Of a stretch of DNA of 37,334 bases, positions 15,475 to 22,891 are shown one piece after another. The notes beneath the pieces are model-generated. The model saw only the letters and a list, made by a program, of their open reading frames with translations, was not told where the DNA came from and ran no database searches. Source of the DNA: Rhodoplanes serenus (lineage in GTDB: Bacteria > Pseudomonadota > Alphaproteobacteria > Rhizobiales > Xanthobacteraceae); NCBI GenBank assembly GCA_945861855.1, contig CAMAWG010000023.1, positions 1 to 37,334 of the forward strand. The letters run 5' to 3'. Every line of letters begins with the position of its first letter. Positions within the stretch are counted from its first letter, which is position 1. Made by a program: the position numbers and the translations under genes.

Positions 15475-16434
15475 TTAGTCGACCGGCCTGGCTGCGAGAT
15501 TCCGCTCCTTGAAAAATTTCAGCGCGCCCGGATGATACGGCACGCCGTATTGCTTGTAGCCGAAGGCCGGAGTCCATTCGCGCAGCACCGGTTGCACCGC
15601 GACCAGTTCGTCCTTGTTCTTTTCCATCAGGTCGAGAATTTTGTAGACGAGGTCGTCCGGCACCTTGGCGGAAGCGATAATCACGTTGTCGAAGCTGTAG
15701 ACCTTCATCGGCTTCTCGACGCCGGTGAAGATCGGACCCGGGCCGATCTGCGTCAGATAACCCCAGGGCATGATCTTCTTCGCCGCGGGCATGCCGCTCT
15801 CGTCGATTTCGAGCGCCCGGATGCCGCCCATCGTGGCGTCGGCCTCGCGCACCTTCGGCCCGCCGAAGGCAAAGGAAAACATGTCCGCGTTGCCGGCCAT
15901 GAACTCGTCGGCGCTGCGCACCACGTTGGGCACCAGCACCGGCCTGATGTCGGCCGCGGTCAGACCCGCGGTGGCAAGCTGGGCGAGCATGGTCTTTTCG
16001 ATGTTGCGCATGGCGGAGTAACCCATGCTCACGCGCTTGCCCTTCATGTCGGCCATTTTGAAGAAGCCGGAATCCTTGCGCACGAAAAACGGCGTGCGCA
16101 GCGCATGGGCCGCGGAGATGATGCGCAGGTCCTTCTGCGCACCGTCGACGCCGTCCTGCGCCTCCATGATGTTGGTGATGCCGATCTCGACCTCGCCGCG
16201 GCCGACCAGCGGAACGATGACCTGGTCGCCGGCGGTCGGCTGCACCAGCATGTTCATGCCGCCCTTCTCCTTGATGATCTTGGAGATGGCGGATGCGGTG
16301 GTGTGGTTGAGCGTGCCGGGCGGCAGCGTGGCGAAGCCGTAGGTCTGGGCCGATGCGGACCCGCTCGTCACCACGAGAGCAATCGCCGCGGTGGCCGCGA
16401 GATGCGCTGCGGCGGCGCGAATGTCGACAGGCAT
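15475..16434 (-). CDS. TAXI family TRAP solute-binding protein (copy 2)
   Basis: A 319-aa TAXI periplasmic binding protein and middle member of the tandem triplet. The signal peptide covers about residues 1-30 and ends in SASAQ. Family landmarks are YGFATLPPGTLNHTTASAI, GKRVSMGYSAMRN, FAFGGPKVREADATMGGIRA and PYHPGALKFFKERN at the C-terminus. It has LPPG where the other two copies have MQPG, and it ends in an extended NLAARPVD tail. The gaps to its neighbours are 33 and 57 nt, compatible with one transcript. Retention of a signal peptide and of all shared motifs argues that it is functional, not a decaying duplicate. A distinct ligand specificity is inference. Confidence 0.93.
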   Translation of the reverse strand: MPVDIRAAAAHLAATAAIALVVTSGSASAQTYGFATLPPGTLNHTTASAISKIIKEKGGMNMLVQPTAGDQVIVPLVGRGEVEIGITNIMEAQDGVDGAQKDLRIISAAHALRTPFFVRKDSGFFKMADMKGKRVSMGYSAMRNIEKTMLAQLATAGLTAADIRPVLVPNVVRSADEFMAGNADMFSFAFGGPKVREADATMGGIRALEIDESGMPAAKKIMPWGYLTQIGPGPIFTGVEKPMKVYSFDNVIIASAKVPDDLVYKILDLMEKNKDELVAVQPVLREWTPAFGYKQYGVPYHPGALKFFKERNLAARPVD

Positions 16435-16467
16435 GAAGTCCTCCCCCTCAGGATGCGTTACGGTGGC

Positions 16468-17421
16468 CTATTTCATTTCGATCTTGTTGTCGGCGAAATA
16501 CTTCAGCGCGCCGGGATGATACGGAGTTCCGAATTTCTTATACAGCCCCGCCGGTGCAAAGGCTCGCAGCGCCGGCTGGATGGTAACAAGGTCGTCCTTG
16601 TTCTTGGCCATCGCCTCGATCAGCTTGTAGACGACGTCGTCCTTCACCTTGGCGTTGGTGAACAACAGATTGTCCCAGGTGTAGACGCCCATCGGTTTCT
16701 CGACGCCCACAAAGAACGGGCCGGGCGCTGCCGGCGCGAGATAGCCTTCGGGGAAGATCTTGCGCGCGGCGTCCATCCCGCTTTCTGGCACCACAAGCGC
16801 TCGGATGCCGCCGACGGTGGCGTCGACCTCGCGCACCTTGGGCGCGCCGAAGGCGAAGAAGAACGTGTCTGCCGCGCCCGACAGGAAGTCGTCGGCGCCG
16901 CGGATCACGTTGGGGACCGGCACCGGGCTATAGTCCTTGTCGCCAAGCCCTCCGGCGGCCAGCACCGCGCGGCCCGATATGTCCAGCGTGCGCTGCGCGG
17001 AGAAGCCGGACACCACCTTTTTCCCCTTGAGGTCGGCGATGGTCATCATCGGCGAGCTCTTGCGAACGAAATAGGCCGTGAACAGCGGATGGATCGCGCC
17101 GATCACGCGCAGATCGGGAAGCCGGCCGCCCTCGGTGGCGACGATGACCTCCAGCGAGTTGGCGATGCCGAACTCGGCTTCGCCGCGGCCGACGATCGGG
17201 ATGAGGACGGATTCGCCCGCGGTCGGCTGGACCAGCGTGTTGAGACCGGCCTTTTCCTTCGCCACCTTGGCGATGGCGGTGCCGGTCGTATGGTTCAGCG
17301 AGCCGGGCTGCATGGTGGCGAGGCCGATGGCCTGGGCCGCGGCGCCTGTGGCCGCCAGCGCCAGAATCGCCAACGCCCCGCTCAAGCGCGCGCAGACCGA
17401 CGATAGGCCTTGATGGGTCAT
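16468..17421 (-). CDS. TAXI family TRAP solute-binding protein (copy 3, promoter-proximal)
   Basis: A 317-aa TAXI binding protein, first of the triplet in transcription order. The signal peptide spans about residues 1-30, ending in GAAAQ. It shares IGLATMQPGSLNHTTGTAIA, GAPKVREVDATVGGIRALVV and PYHPGALKYFADNK with copies 1 and 2, but has VSGFSAQRTLD where they have the GYSAMRT-type loop. The ATG at 17421 has GGGAGG upstream; the in-frame start at 17445 would add eight polar residues before the signal peptide. A 141-nt gap separates it from the methyltransferase-like gene upstream, so the promoter of the transporter operon probably lies in that gap. Confidence 0.93.
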   Translation of the reverse strand: MTHQGLSSVCARLSGALAILALAATGAAAQAIGLATMQPGSLNHTTGTAIAKVAKEKAGLNTLVQPTAGESVLIPIVGRGEAEFGIANSLEVIVATEGGRLPDLRVIGAIHPLFTAYFVRKSSPMMTIADLKGKKVVSGFSAQRTLDISGRAVLAAGGLGDKDYSPVPVPNVIRGADDFLSGAADTFFFAFGAPKVREVDATVGGIRALVVPESGMDAARKIFPEGYLAPAAPGPFFVGVEKPMGVYTWDNLLFTNAKVKDDVVYKLIEAMAKNKDDLVTIQPALRAFAPAGLYKKFGTPYHPGALKYFADNKIEMK

Positions 17422-17562
17422 GTTGTTTTTCCTCCCTTGGGGCAATCATTGCACAGCGCCGGGAGCAAGGCTACGCGCCCAACAGGTGCCAAAACCGCCT
17501 TCAGGGCGGTCCGCCCGACCGTGAGCTGGTGCGTTGAGCGCGGCCGGACCGCGGCCTCCCCG

Positions 17563-19008
17563 TCATTCGCGCCGGCGCGAGATCACATAGGACTCGTCGT
17601 AGAACCAGAGCGCGCCGTGCTTCTGCAGAACCTCGCTGGTGGCTGCGAGATAGCTTCCGTCAGCGGCGGCTTCCGCGACGCGGTGGTCCTCGACCTGCGC
17701 CACGTAAATCGCGGCGTTCCAGGCGGCAAACAGCGTCGAAGTGCCGATCGAGGATTCCTGGGTGATCTCGCTCGGCAGCGTGTGCATGTCGTAGCGGAAC
17801 AGCGAACGGTTGTCGGCGTAGGCGTTGAAGTTGAGATCGCGCCCGGCGGGTCCGAGCTCCTGCTTCACCGCCTTCATGATCTGATGGCGGTCGTGCAGGA
17901 ACGGATTGTCCCCCGGCCACACCTTCTGCACGATCTCATGGCCCGGATCGTTGCCGTGCGAATGGATGGCGATCAGCCGCCCGCCCGGCCCAAGCGCCCG
18001 CGACAACGGCGCAATGACGCGCTTGGCCTTGAAGTCGAGCGAGGCGCGCGCGCGGTACGGCTGCGAGGCAATGACCAGATCGTAGTTGGCGACGGTGCCG
18101 CCCGGCTTGGGAATGATCGGGTCGAGCAGGAACTTGTGGTCCTCACGGTAGACCACCAGCACGACGGGCCGCTCGTACACCGGATTGCCGGTTTTTGGGC
18201 TGACGCCGGCCTTCCAGTTCTCGTCGAGGAACGGCACCAGGTCGGTGATCTGCTGCTCGAACGAATGCGACGTCGCGCCGGTCAGCGCGACCTCGTGCCA
18301 CACCATGCTGGAGGCGGCGGAAAGCGATTTCACCGCGAGCCAGGGCGCGTCGGCATAGGCGAGATTGGTCAGCACCAATACCGTCGCCGGATGCTCGGTG
18401 AAGCGGTCCGACATCTTCTGCATCGTCAGCCGCACGTCCTCGAGGCTGATCTCCTTGCCGACCACGTAGAACGGCGTGTGCGGGAAGCGGTCGTGCATCG
18501 AGCGCATCACGCGGCCCAGTACGGTGCCGTCGCCGACTCCGGCGTCGAACAGGCGCAGCGCCGGCGGGCGCGGGTGGATGTTGTGAAGCTCGAGCGAGAC
18601 GCGGTTGCCCACCACCCACTTTTCGCTGCAAGTGTTTACGAACAGCAGATATTTCTGGCGGTTGTCGAAGAAGCGGAAGTTGCGCTGCGGATCGGCGCCG
18701 CCGCCCGGCGAGGCAGTGCCCGGTGTGCCCATCGGTCCGGAGGCGGGGGAGAGCGCTGGCGCGGAAACCGCCCGCTGCGCCGACGCTTCGTGCATGCGCG
18801 AAATGACCGCTGGCCGCGCCACCGCGTTGCGGTTCGTCGACATGAAGGCGCGGATGCGGTCGAGCGTTTCGGTGGTGATGCGGCCGCCGTGGCGCAGGCG
18901 GCTGGCGAGCTTTCCGTCGTTGACCGCACGCCGTCCAAAGGTGGACTCTGCCAGGCCGGTCTGCCGGCAGTAGTCCGAGATTTCCTGCAACAATTCCTGC
19001 GCGTTCAT
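17563..19008 (-). CDS. Methyltransferase-like protein with N-terminal DNA-binding-like domain
   Basis: A 481-aa two-part protein. Residues 1-60 form a small helical domain (TGLAESTFGRRAVNDGKLAS, then RLRHGGRITTETLDRIRAFM) resembling the XRE-like helix-turn-helix segments common in Hyphomicrobiales. Residues 62-107 are a Pro/Ala/Gly-rich linker. From about 110 onward the protein looks like a class I SAM-dependent methyltransferase, with motif I FDAGVGDGTVLGRV at 154-167, an acidic strand end VVGKEISLEDV at 182-192, and a later GPGGRLIAIHSHGNDPGHEI resembling the beta-5 region. I chose the ATG at 19008 because the helical domain begins there; upstream codons read through a palindrome. Substrate and DNA binding are unproven, and the 220-residue C-terminal part matches nothing I can name. 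Confidence 0.75.
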   Translation of the reverse strand: MNAQELLQEISDYCRQTGLAESTFGRRAVNDGKLASRLRHGGRITTETLDRIRAFMSTNRNAVARPAVISRMHEASAQRAVSAPALSPASGPMGTPGTASPGGGADPQRNFRFFDNRQKYLLFVNTCSEKWVVGNRVSLELHNIHPRPPALRLFDAGVGDGTVLGRVMRSMHDRFPHTPFYVVGKEISLEDVRLTMQKMSDRFTEHPATVLVLTNLAYADAPWLAVKSLSAASSMVWHEVALTGATSHSFEQQITDLVPFLDENWKAGVSPKTGNPVYERPVVLVVYREDHKFLLDPIIPKPGGTVANYDLVIASQPYRARASLDFKAKRVIAPLSRALGPGGRLIAIHSHGNDPGHEIVQKVWPGDNPFLHDRHQIMKAVKQELGPAGRDLNFNAYADNRSLFRYDMHTLPSEITQESSIGTSTLFAAWNAAIYVAQVEDHRVAEAAADGSYLAATSEVLQKHGALWFYDESYVISRRRE

Positions 19009-19033
19009 GGCGCGTGCCCTCGGTGTTTCCCTT

Positions 19034-19085
19034 GGGTCCCGCGTCAGGCGGATTCTTTTTGCGCTCGTGTGAAGGCGCGGGACCC
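19034..19085 (-). repeat. 10-bp inverted repeat in the leader of the methyltransferase-like gene
   Basis: Perfect arms GGGTCCCGCG (19034-19043) and CGCGGGACCC (19076-19085) enclose a 32-nt spacer containing a short T-tract. It lies 26 nt upstream of the start codon at 19008. The arms recall the outer arms of the palindrome at 2619-2737, so it may be a decayed member of the same repeat family; it could equally fold in the transcript leader. Confidence 0.5.
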
Positions 19086-19132
19086 CTGTGGGAATGCGAC
19101 CAATTTCGCGGGTGGGGGTCAACCACAAACTC

Positions 19133-19167
19133 GCCCACTATCTCAGTGGGCTGCTATATGGGCAGCC
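19133..19167 (-). promoter_or_regulatory. Two mutually exclusive hairpins in a putative 5' leader
   Basis: Two stems share three bases: GCCCAC/GTGGGC (19133-19138 with 19146-19151) and GGCTGC/GCAGCC (19149-19154 with 19162-19167). Because bases 19149-19151 take part in both, the full stems cannot coexist, as in attenuator-like switches. They lie just downstream of the minus-strand TATAAT box, at the very start of the presumed transcript of the methyltransferase-like gene. Function is inferred from geometry only. Confidence 0.4.
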
Positions 19168-19174
19168 GCCTATC

Positions 19175-19180
19175 ATTATA
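19175..19180 (-). promoter_or_regulatory. Putative -10 box (TATAAT) for the methyltransferase-like gene
   Basis: On the minus strand this hexamer is exactly TATAAT, inside an A/T-rich stretch in otherwise GC-rich DNA. I find no good TTGACA-like element 16-18 nt upstream. Transcription would begin near 19168 and give a leader of about 160 nt containing the hairpins described separately. Confidence 0.45.
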
Positions 19181-19385
19181 AGTAATTAGGATCATTAGAA
19201 GTTTCCATTCTTGCCCATTCCAGTACCGGCTTTGCCAAGAGGGAAGGCGCTTTCTGCCCACATCCGCCCACTCTGTGCCGATGAAAAATCCAATGAATTT
19301 CAGGGACTTATGGCGCGAGCCCGGGTGCGACGTGGGGCGAAGTGCGGTAGTGAACATCGTCACGAGCCGAACCGAAAGCGCGACC

Positions 19386-20174
19386 ATGCCCCGTTTCGCC
19401 GCCAATCTCGCCTATCTCTTCACCGAGCGCCCGCTGCTCGATCGTTTCGGCGCGGCCGCCGCAGCGGGCTTCAAGGCGGTGGAGCTGCAAGCGCCCTACG
19501 ACCACACGCCCGCGGCGCTCAAGGCTGAGATCGACAAGCACGGGCTGACGCAACTCGGCATCAACACCTTTGTCGGCTCCCGCCCGGGCGACTCCGGTTT
19601 GGGCGCCGTCCCGGGTCGCGAGAGCGACTGGGACGTGGTGTTCAAGCAGGCGCTCGATATGACGGTGGCGATCGGCGGCAGCGCGATCCATTGCATGGCA
19701 GGCACCGTGCCGCCGGAGCAGCGGCCGGCCGCGGAGCGAACCTTCATCGCCAATCTCACGCGCGCGTCCGATCTGGCCAAGGACAAGAACGTCACGCTGC
19801 TGATCGAGCCGATCAACCCGCGCGACCGGCCGAACTATTTCCTCACCCGGATCGAGCAGGCCGCCGACATCATCGCCAAGGCCGGTCGGCCCAACATCAA
19901 GATCCAGTTCGATTTCTATCATGTGCAGATCGTGAGCGGCGATCTCATCACGCGCTTCGAGAAGCACCTGCCGCTCATCGGTCACGTGCAGATCGCCGCG
20001 GTGCCCTCGCGCGCCGAGCCCGACGAGGGCGAGATCAACTATCCGGCCGTGTTCGAGGCGCTCGACCGGCTCGGCTGGTCGGGCTGGACGGCTTGCGAAT
20101 ACCGGCCCCGCGCGCGCACCGAGGATGGCCTCGGCTGGGGCAGGCGGTACGGGCTGGGGTCCCCTCCCGCGTGA
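19386..20174 (+). CDS. Hydroxypyruvate isomerase family TIM barrel protein
   Basis: A 262-aa cytosolic TIM-barrel isomerase of the hydroxypyruvate isomerase (Hyi/OtnI) group, which interconverts hydroxypyruvate and tartronate semialdehyde or acts on related keto-sugar acids. The opening MPRFAANLAYLFTERPLLDR and AAGFKAVELQAPYDH match the family closely. The barrel-end residues are Glu141 in LLIEPIN, Asp176/His179 in QFDFYH, Gln202 in HVQIAAVPSR and Glu238 in CEYRP, corresponding to metal-binding and catalytic positions. I placed the start at the ATG at 19386, where family homology begins. No glyoxylate carboligase or tartronate semialdehyde reductase gene is adjacent, although a beta-hydroxyacid dehydrogenase lies 12.6 kb away. 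Confidence 0.92.
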   Translation: MPRFAANLAYLFTERPLLDRFGAAAAAGFKAVELQAPYDHTPAALKAEIDKHGLTQLGINTFVGSRPGDSGLGAVPGRESDWDVVFKQALDMTVAIGGSAIHCMAGTVPPEQRPAAERTFIANLTRASDLAKDKNVTLLIEPINPRDRPNYFLTRIEQAADIIAKAGRPNIKIQFDFYHVQIVSGDLITRFEKHLPLIGHVQIAAVPSRAEPDEGEINYPAVFEALDRLGWSGWTACEYRPRARTEDGLGWGRRYGLGSPPA

Positions 20175-20254
20175 CGCCGAAGTTCCCCAAAAACCAGGGG
20201 GAACAACAGCTTGTCCGGTTTACGAGGCCGCGCCCCGGCTGCTAAATTGCCTGA

Positions 20255-20845
20255 ATGTGGGGCAGAAAGCGCAAGGCTGCCGAGGACACGGCGCCCGCGG
20301 ATGCACCGCCCGGGCTCCTGAAGAAGGCCGTTCGGCAGACCCGCATCGAGATCGCCGAAAAGTCGAGCGTGGTGGTCGACCTCCGCGATGCGGAGCTGGC
20401 GCGGCTCGAACTGCTCAATGACGCGCTCGACCCGCTGTTTAACGAGACCCCGCCGGACATCGATCTGTTCGACCGCGGCATCAGCCGGGGCGACACGCCG
20501 CGGCTGTGGATCGACGCCATCGCCCATGTGGCGATGGCGCGCGACAAGCGGCGGTATCGTTTCGTGCAGGACACCCGCTACGGCCGCAAGGTGCTCGCGG
20601 AATCCAACGACATCGCCGAAATCGTCGAGGCGGTCACCCATTATGTGGCGAGCCGCATCATCGAGCGCGAGCGGGCGCTGGCCGAGGATGAAAGCCCGTT
20701 GTACGGCCGGTTGTATCGAAGCCTGCAGGGCAGCCGGCGCCGCTGGGGGTGGCGCATGGCGCGCGCATTCCTGTTCGGCCTGACCATGGGCTGCGTTGCG
20801 CTGTTCGCGGTGCTCTGGATCGTCGCGTCGCGGATGCCGCGATAG
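20255..20845 (+). CDS. Conserved-looking hypothetical protein with C-terminal membrane anchor
   Basis: A 196-aa protein I cannot assign to a named family. Residues 1-20 are charged, then Pro/Ala-rich. Residues 25-145 are predicted globular and mostly helical, including VVDLRDAELARLELLNDALD and DTPRLWIDAIAHVAMARDKR. A basic stretch, GSRRRWGWRMAR (159-170), precedes one hydrophobic helix at about 170-191, with only five residues after it, so it is probably tail-anchored with the bulk in the cytoplasm. The coding bias is normal and the frame is uninterrupted, which supports a real gene. It starts 80 nt after the isomerase and converges on the metallophosphoesterase, with a 3-nt gap between stop codons. 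Confidence 0.8.
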   Translation: MWGRKRKAAEDTAPADAPPGLLKKAVRQTRIEIAEKSSVVVDLRDAELARLELLNDALDPLFNETPPDIDLFDRGISRGDTPRLWIDAIAHVAMARDKRRYRFVQDTRYGRKVLAESNDIAEIVEAVTHYVASRIIERERALAEDESPLYGRLYRSLQGSRRRWGWRMARAFLFGLTMGCVALFAVLWIVASRMPR

Positions 20846-20848
20846 CGA

Positions 20849-21721
20849 TCACGCAAACAATGGCCGACGGCTCATCTCGGCGATGGCGCCATCGCGGCAT
20901 CCGCGCGCGACCATCGTGCAACGCCAGGCGCCCCAGGCGCCTTCGATTTCGTAGAGATTGTAGCCGGCCGGATCCTCATGACGGTCCGGCGCGCCCGAGG
21001 TCGACGGCACGCCGGCCACGGGGATGCGGGCTTGCGGCCCAGGCAGCCAGCCGAGCGACGACGTATGGTGATGGCCGTGCAGCACCAACTCCGCGCCATG
21101 CCGATGCAGCACCTCGCGCAGCGCAGCGGCATCGGTCAGCCGGCGAAAATAATTCGCGCCCGCGACCGGCGGATGGTGGATCAGCACGACTCGGAACGCT
21201 TCGCGCCTGAGTTCGCCCAGCACCTCGCCGAGGCGGGCGATCTGGTCGCCGTGCAGGCGGCCGGTCGCGGCCAAGGGAAGCGTCGGTAGCGATGTGGACA
21301 GGCCGATCAGCGCCAGCGGCCCGCGCCGCCGCACGAACGGGAAGGTCTCGCCGCCGTCGCCGCGCATATAGATGTCCCATTCGCGCTGCGCCGCTCCCAC
21401 GGCGTCGCGCACGTAGCAATCATGGTTGCCCGGCACGACCGTCACGTCGCGGGGGCCGCCGAGCTTCTGCAGCCAGGCGCGCGCAGAATCGAATTCGCCG
21501 GGCAGCGACAGATTGACGAGGTCGCCGGTGACCGCGATGTGATCGGGCGCGCGGGCCTTGAGATCGGCGACCAGCGTCTCCAGCACCTCGGCGCGATGGA
21601 TTCCGCGGCGCTTGCGCAGCCAGTTGAGGTAGCCCAGTCCGCGCTTGGACAGCAGTTCGAGCGGACGCGGCATGGGCAGCGGCGCCAGATGCGGATCGGA
21701 CAGGTGGGCCAGTACGAACAT
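20849..21721 (-). CDS. Calcineurin-like metallophosphoesterase
   Basis: A 290-aa binuclear-metal phosphoesterase. All five blocks are in order: D9-x-H11 in LSDPHLAP, G66-D67 and Asn70 in VTGDLVNLS, GNHD at 98-101, His182/183 in LIHHPP, and the C-terminal GHHH at 216-219. The layout resembles class III cyclic-nucleotide phosphodiesterases (CpdA) and related phosphatases, but the substrate cannot be settled from these motifs alone. No signal peptide or membrane segment is present. I start at the ATG at 21721; the longer open frame to 21784 encodes part of the palindromic repeat and should be excluded. It follows the mbfA-like gene on the same strand but is separated from it by the repeat. Confidence 0.93.
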   Translation of the reverse strand: MFVLAHLSDPHLAPLPMPRPLELLSKRGLGYLNWLRKRRGIHRAEVLETLVADLKARAPDHIAVTGDLVNLSLPGEFDSARAWLQKLGGPRDVTVVPGNHDCYVRDAVGAAQREWDIYMRGDGGETFPFVRRRGPLALIGLSTSLPTLPLAATGRLHGDQIARLGEVLGELRREAFRVVLIHHPPVAGANYFRRLTDAAALREVLHRHGAELVLHGHHHTSSLGWLPGPQARIPVAGVPSTSGAPDRHEDPAGYNLYEIEGAWGAWRCTMVARGCRDGAIAEMSRRPLFA

Positions 21722-21747
21722 CGGCAGGTCTCTTGTCACCCAGCGGC

Positions 21748-21863
21748 TGTCATGCCCCGCGAATGCGGGGCATCCAGTAAGCACAAGCAGCGGTGTTATG
21801 CACCGACCGGCCTTGCTCGCAATGCCAAGTTTACTGGATCGCCCGCATTCGCGGGCGATGACA
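21748..21863. repeat. 116-bp inverted-repeat element with two hairpin ends
   Basis: Two 33-bp arms, 21748-21780 and 21831-21863, are inverted copies of each other around a 50-bp centre. Each arm is itself a hairpin: 9-bp stems ATGCCCCGC/GCGGGGCAT on the left and, read in the same sense, ATCGCCCGC/GCGGGCGAT on the right, both closed by GAAT. After the hairpin both carry CCAGTAA. The arms differ at only four positions, and all four keep the stem base-paired. The element fills most of the gap between the mbfA-like gene and the metallophosphoesterase. It resembles the small extragenic palindromes widespread in Hyphomicrobiales; copy number elsewhere is unknown to me. Confidence 0.85.
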
Positions 21864-21874
21864 ATCGAGAGCCG

Positions 21875-22834
21875 TCAAGAGCTGCCGATCACGATCCCGG
21901 CGATGAAGACGAGCGTGCCGCCGACCACGATCTGGAACGCCGCCGAAAGAAACGGCGTGTCCATGTACCGGTAGCGAATCCAGGAAATCGCCGCGAGCTC
22001 GATCGCCACCACGATAATCGCCAGAATGGTGGCCGCCCAGAAGTCCGGAATGAGATAGGGCAGGGTATGGCCGACGCCGCCGATCGTGGTCATCAGCCCG
22101 CAGACCGTGCCGCGGATCCAGGGCGTGCCGCGCCCGGTGAGCGAGCCGTCGTCGGACAGGGCCTCGGCGAAACCCATCGAGATGCCGGCGCCCACCGACG
22201 CCGCCATCCCCACCAGGAATGTCTCCCAGGTGCTGTGGGTTGCGAAGGCCGCGGCGAACACCGGAGCGAGCGTAGAGACCGAGCCGTCCATCAGCCCGAT
22301 CAATCCCGGCTGCACGTATTGCAGCAGGAACATGCGGCGCTGGGTCTCGTCCTCCTTGGCGCGCGCATCCTTGGTCAGGATGGTCTGACCGAGCTTGTGC
22401 GCCAGGTTCTCGTGCTCGGCCTCGATTTCGGCGAGCTCGGTCAGGAGCTTGCGGACCGAGACGTCGCGTGTCGTTTCCGTCGCCTTGCGATAGAACCGCT
22501 CGGCCTCGAATTCCATGTTCTCGGCGAACTTGCGCACCTCGTCGAGACCCAGCGGCCGCATCAGCCAGAGCGGCTTGCTGTGATGGATGAAGCCCTTCAC
22601 ATCCTGCCGGCGGATCAGCGGGAGGTACTCGCCGAATTTCGAACGGTACATGTCGAAAAGCATCGACCGGTGCCGCACCTCCTCGTCGGCCATCTCATCG
22701 AACACCTTGGCCGAGGCGGGGAAGGCTTCGCGCAGGCCTTCGGCAAAGCCGCGGTAGATGCGGCTGTCCTCGTCCTCGTTGGAGATGGCGAGAGCAAGGA
22801 TTTCCTGCTCGGATAGGTCGGCAAAGCGCTTCAC
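21875..22834 (-). CDS. mbfA: Ferritin-domain/VIT1 iron exporter MbfA
   Basis: A 319-aa inner-membrane protein fusing an erythrin/ferritin-like domain (residues 1-150) to a VIT1/CCC1-type transporter (about 170-319). Likely diiron ligands include Glu20, E52-x-x-H55, Glu105/Glu108 and E138-x-x-H141. The membrane part begins with LLQYVQPGLIGLMDGSVSTL, the CCC1-type first helix, and contains about five hydrophobic segments. In Bradyrhizobium and Agrobacterium this architecture is MbfA, which exports iron, protects against iron and peroxide stress, and is repressed by Irr. The start is GTG at 22834 with GAGG five nt upstream; the ATG at 22848 is out of frame. An Irr-box-like inverted repeat lies 38-53 nt upstream, shared with a divergent Nudix gene. 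Confidence 0.93.
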   Translation of the reverse strand: MKRFADLSEQEILALAISNEDEDSRIYRGFAEGLREAFPASAKVFDEMADEEVRHRSMLFDMYRSKFGEYLPLIRRQDVKGFIHHSKPLWLMRPLGLDEVRKFAENMEFEAERFYRKATETTRDVSVRKLLTELAEIEAEHENLAHKLGQTILTKDARAKEDETQRRMFLLQYVQPGLIGLMDGSVSTLAPVFAAAFATHSTWETFLVGMAASVGAGISMGFAEALSDDGSLTGRGTPWIRGTVCGLMTTIGGVGHTLPYLIPDFWAATILAIIVVAIELAAISWIRYRYMDTPFLSAAFQIVVGGTLVFIAGIVIGSS

Positions 22835-22872
22835 AATGACCTCGTCATGTTGGCTGGGTCGTAAATTCTAGA

Positions 22873-22887
22873 TTAGAGTTATTCTAA
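22873..22887. promoter_or_regulatory. Irr-box (ICE-like) operator between mbfA and the Nudix gene
   Basis: TTAGAGTTATTCTAA is an inverted repeat TTAGA-N5-TCTAA. On the minus strand the extended site reads TTTAGAATAACTCTAA, close to the TTTAGAA-N3-TTCTAAA-type iron control element bound by Irr in rhizobia. The intergenic gap is only 57 bp, so the site controls space for both divergent genes. Repression of mbfA by Irr is known in relatives; binding here is inference. Confidence 0.7.
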
Positions 22888-22891
22888 ACAA

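Larger units (their letters stand above)
19009..19385. other. 377-bp gene-free divergent intergenic region
   Basis: This is the only gap above 300 bp. It separates the divergently transcribed methyltransferase-like and hydroxypyruvate-isomerase-like genes and contains the window's most A/T-rich patch (about 19168-19215). From left to right it holds a 10-bp inverted repeat, two overlapping hairpins and a perfect TATAAT on the minus strand, listed separately. The stretch 19216-19385 toward the isomerase gene has no obvious element. An in-frame plus-strand extension of the isomerase to 19275 lacks coding-like composition and is not supported. Confidence 0.7.

Noticed and set aside
15394-17406. 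670-aa plus-strand open frame antisense to the three TAXI genes
   Set aside because: It shows the same Arg/His/Gly/Asp-rich composition and internal repetition simply because it mirrors three paralogous genes. No ribosome-binding site or family match.
19275-19385. Upstream extension of the hydroxypyruvate isomerase-like protein by 37 residues
   Set aside because: The extension has no family similarity or signal peptide. Family homology starts exactly at the ATG at 19386.
21722-21784. Upstream extension of the metallophosphoesterase (LTGCPAFAGHDS...)
   Set aside because: The extra residues are a translation of the palindromic repeat arm, a well-known false extension in rhizobial annotation; the phosphoesterase fold begins at the ATG at 21721.
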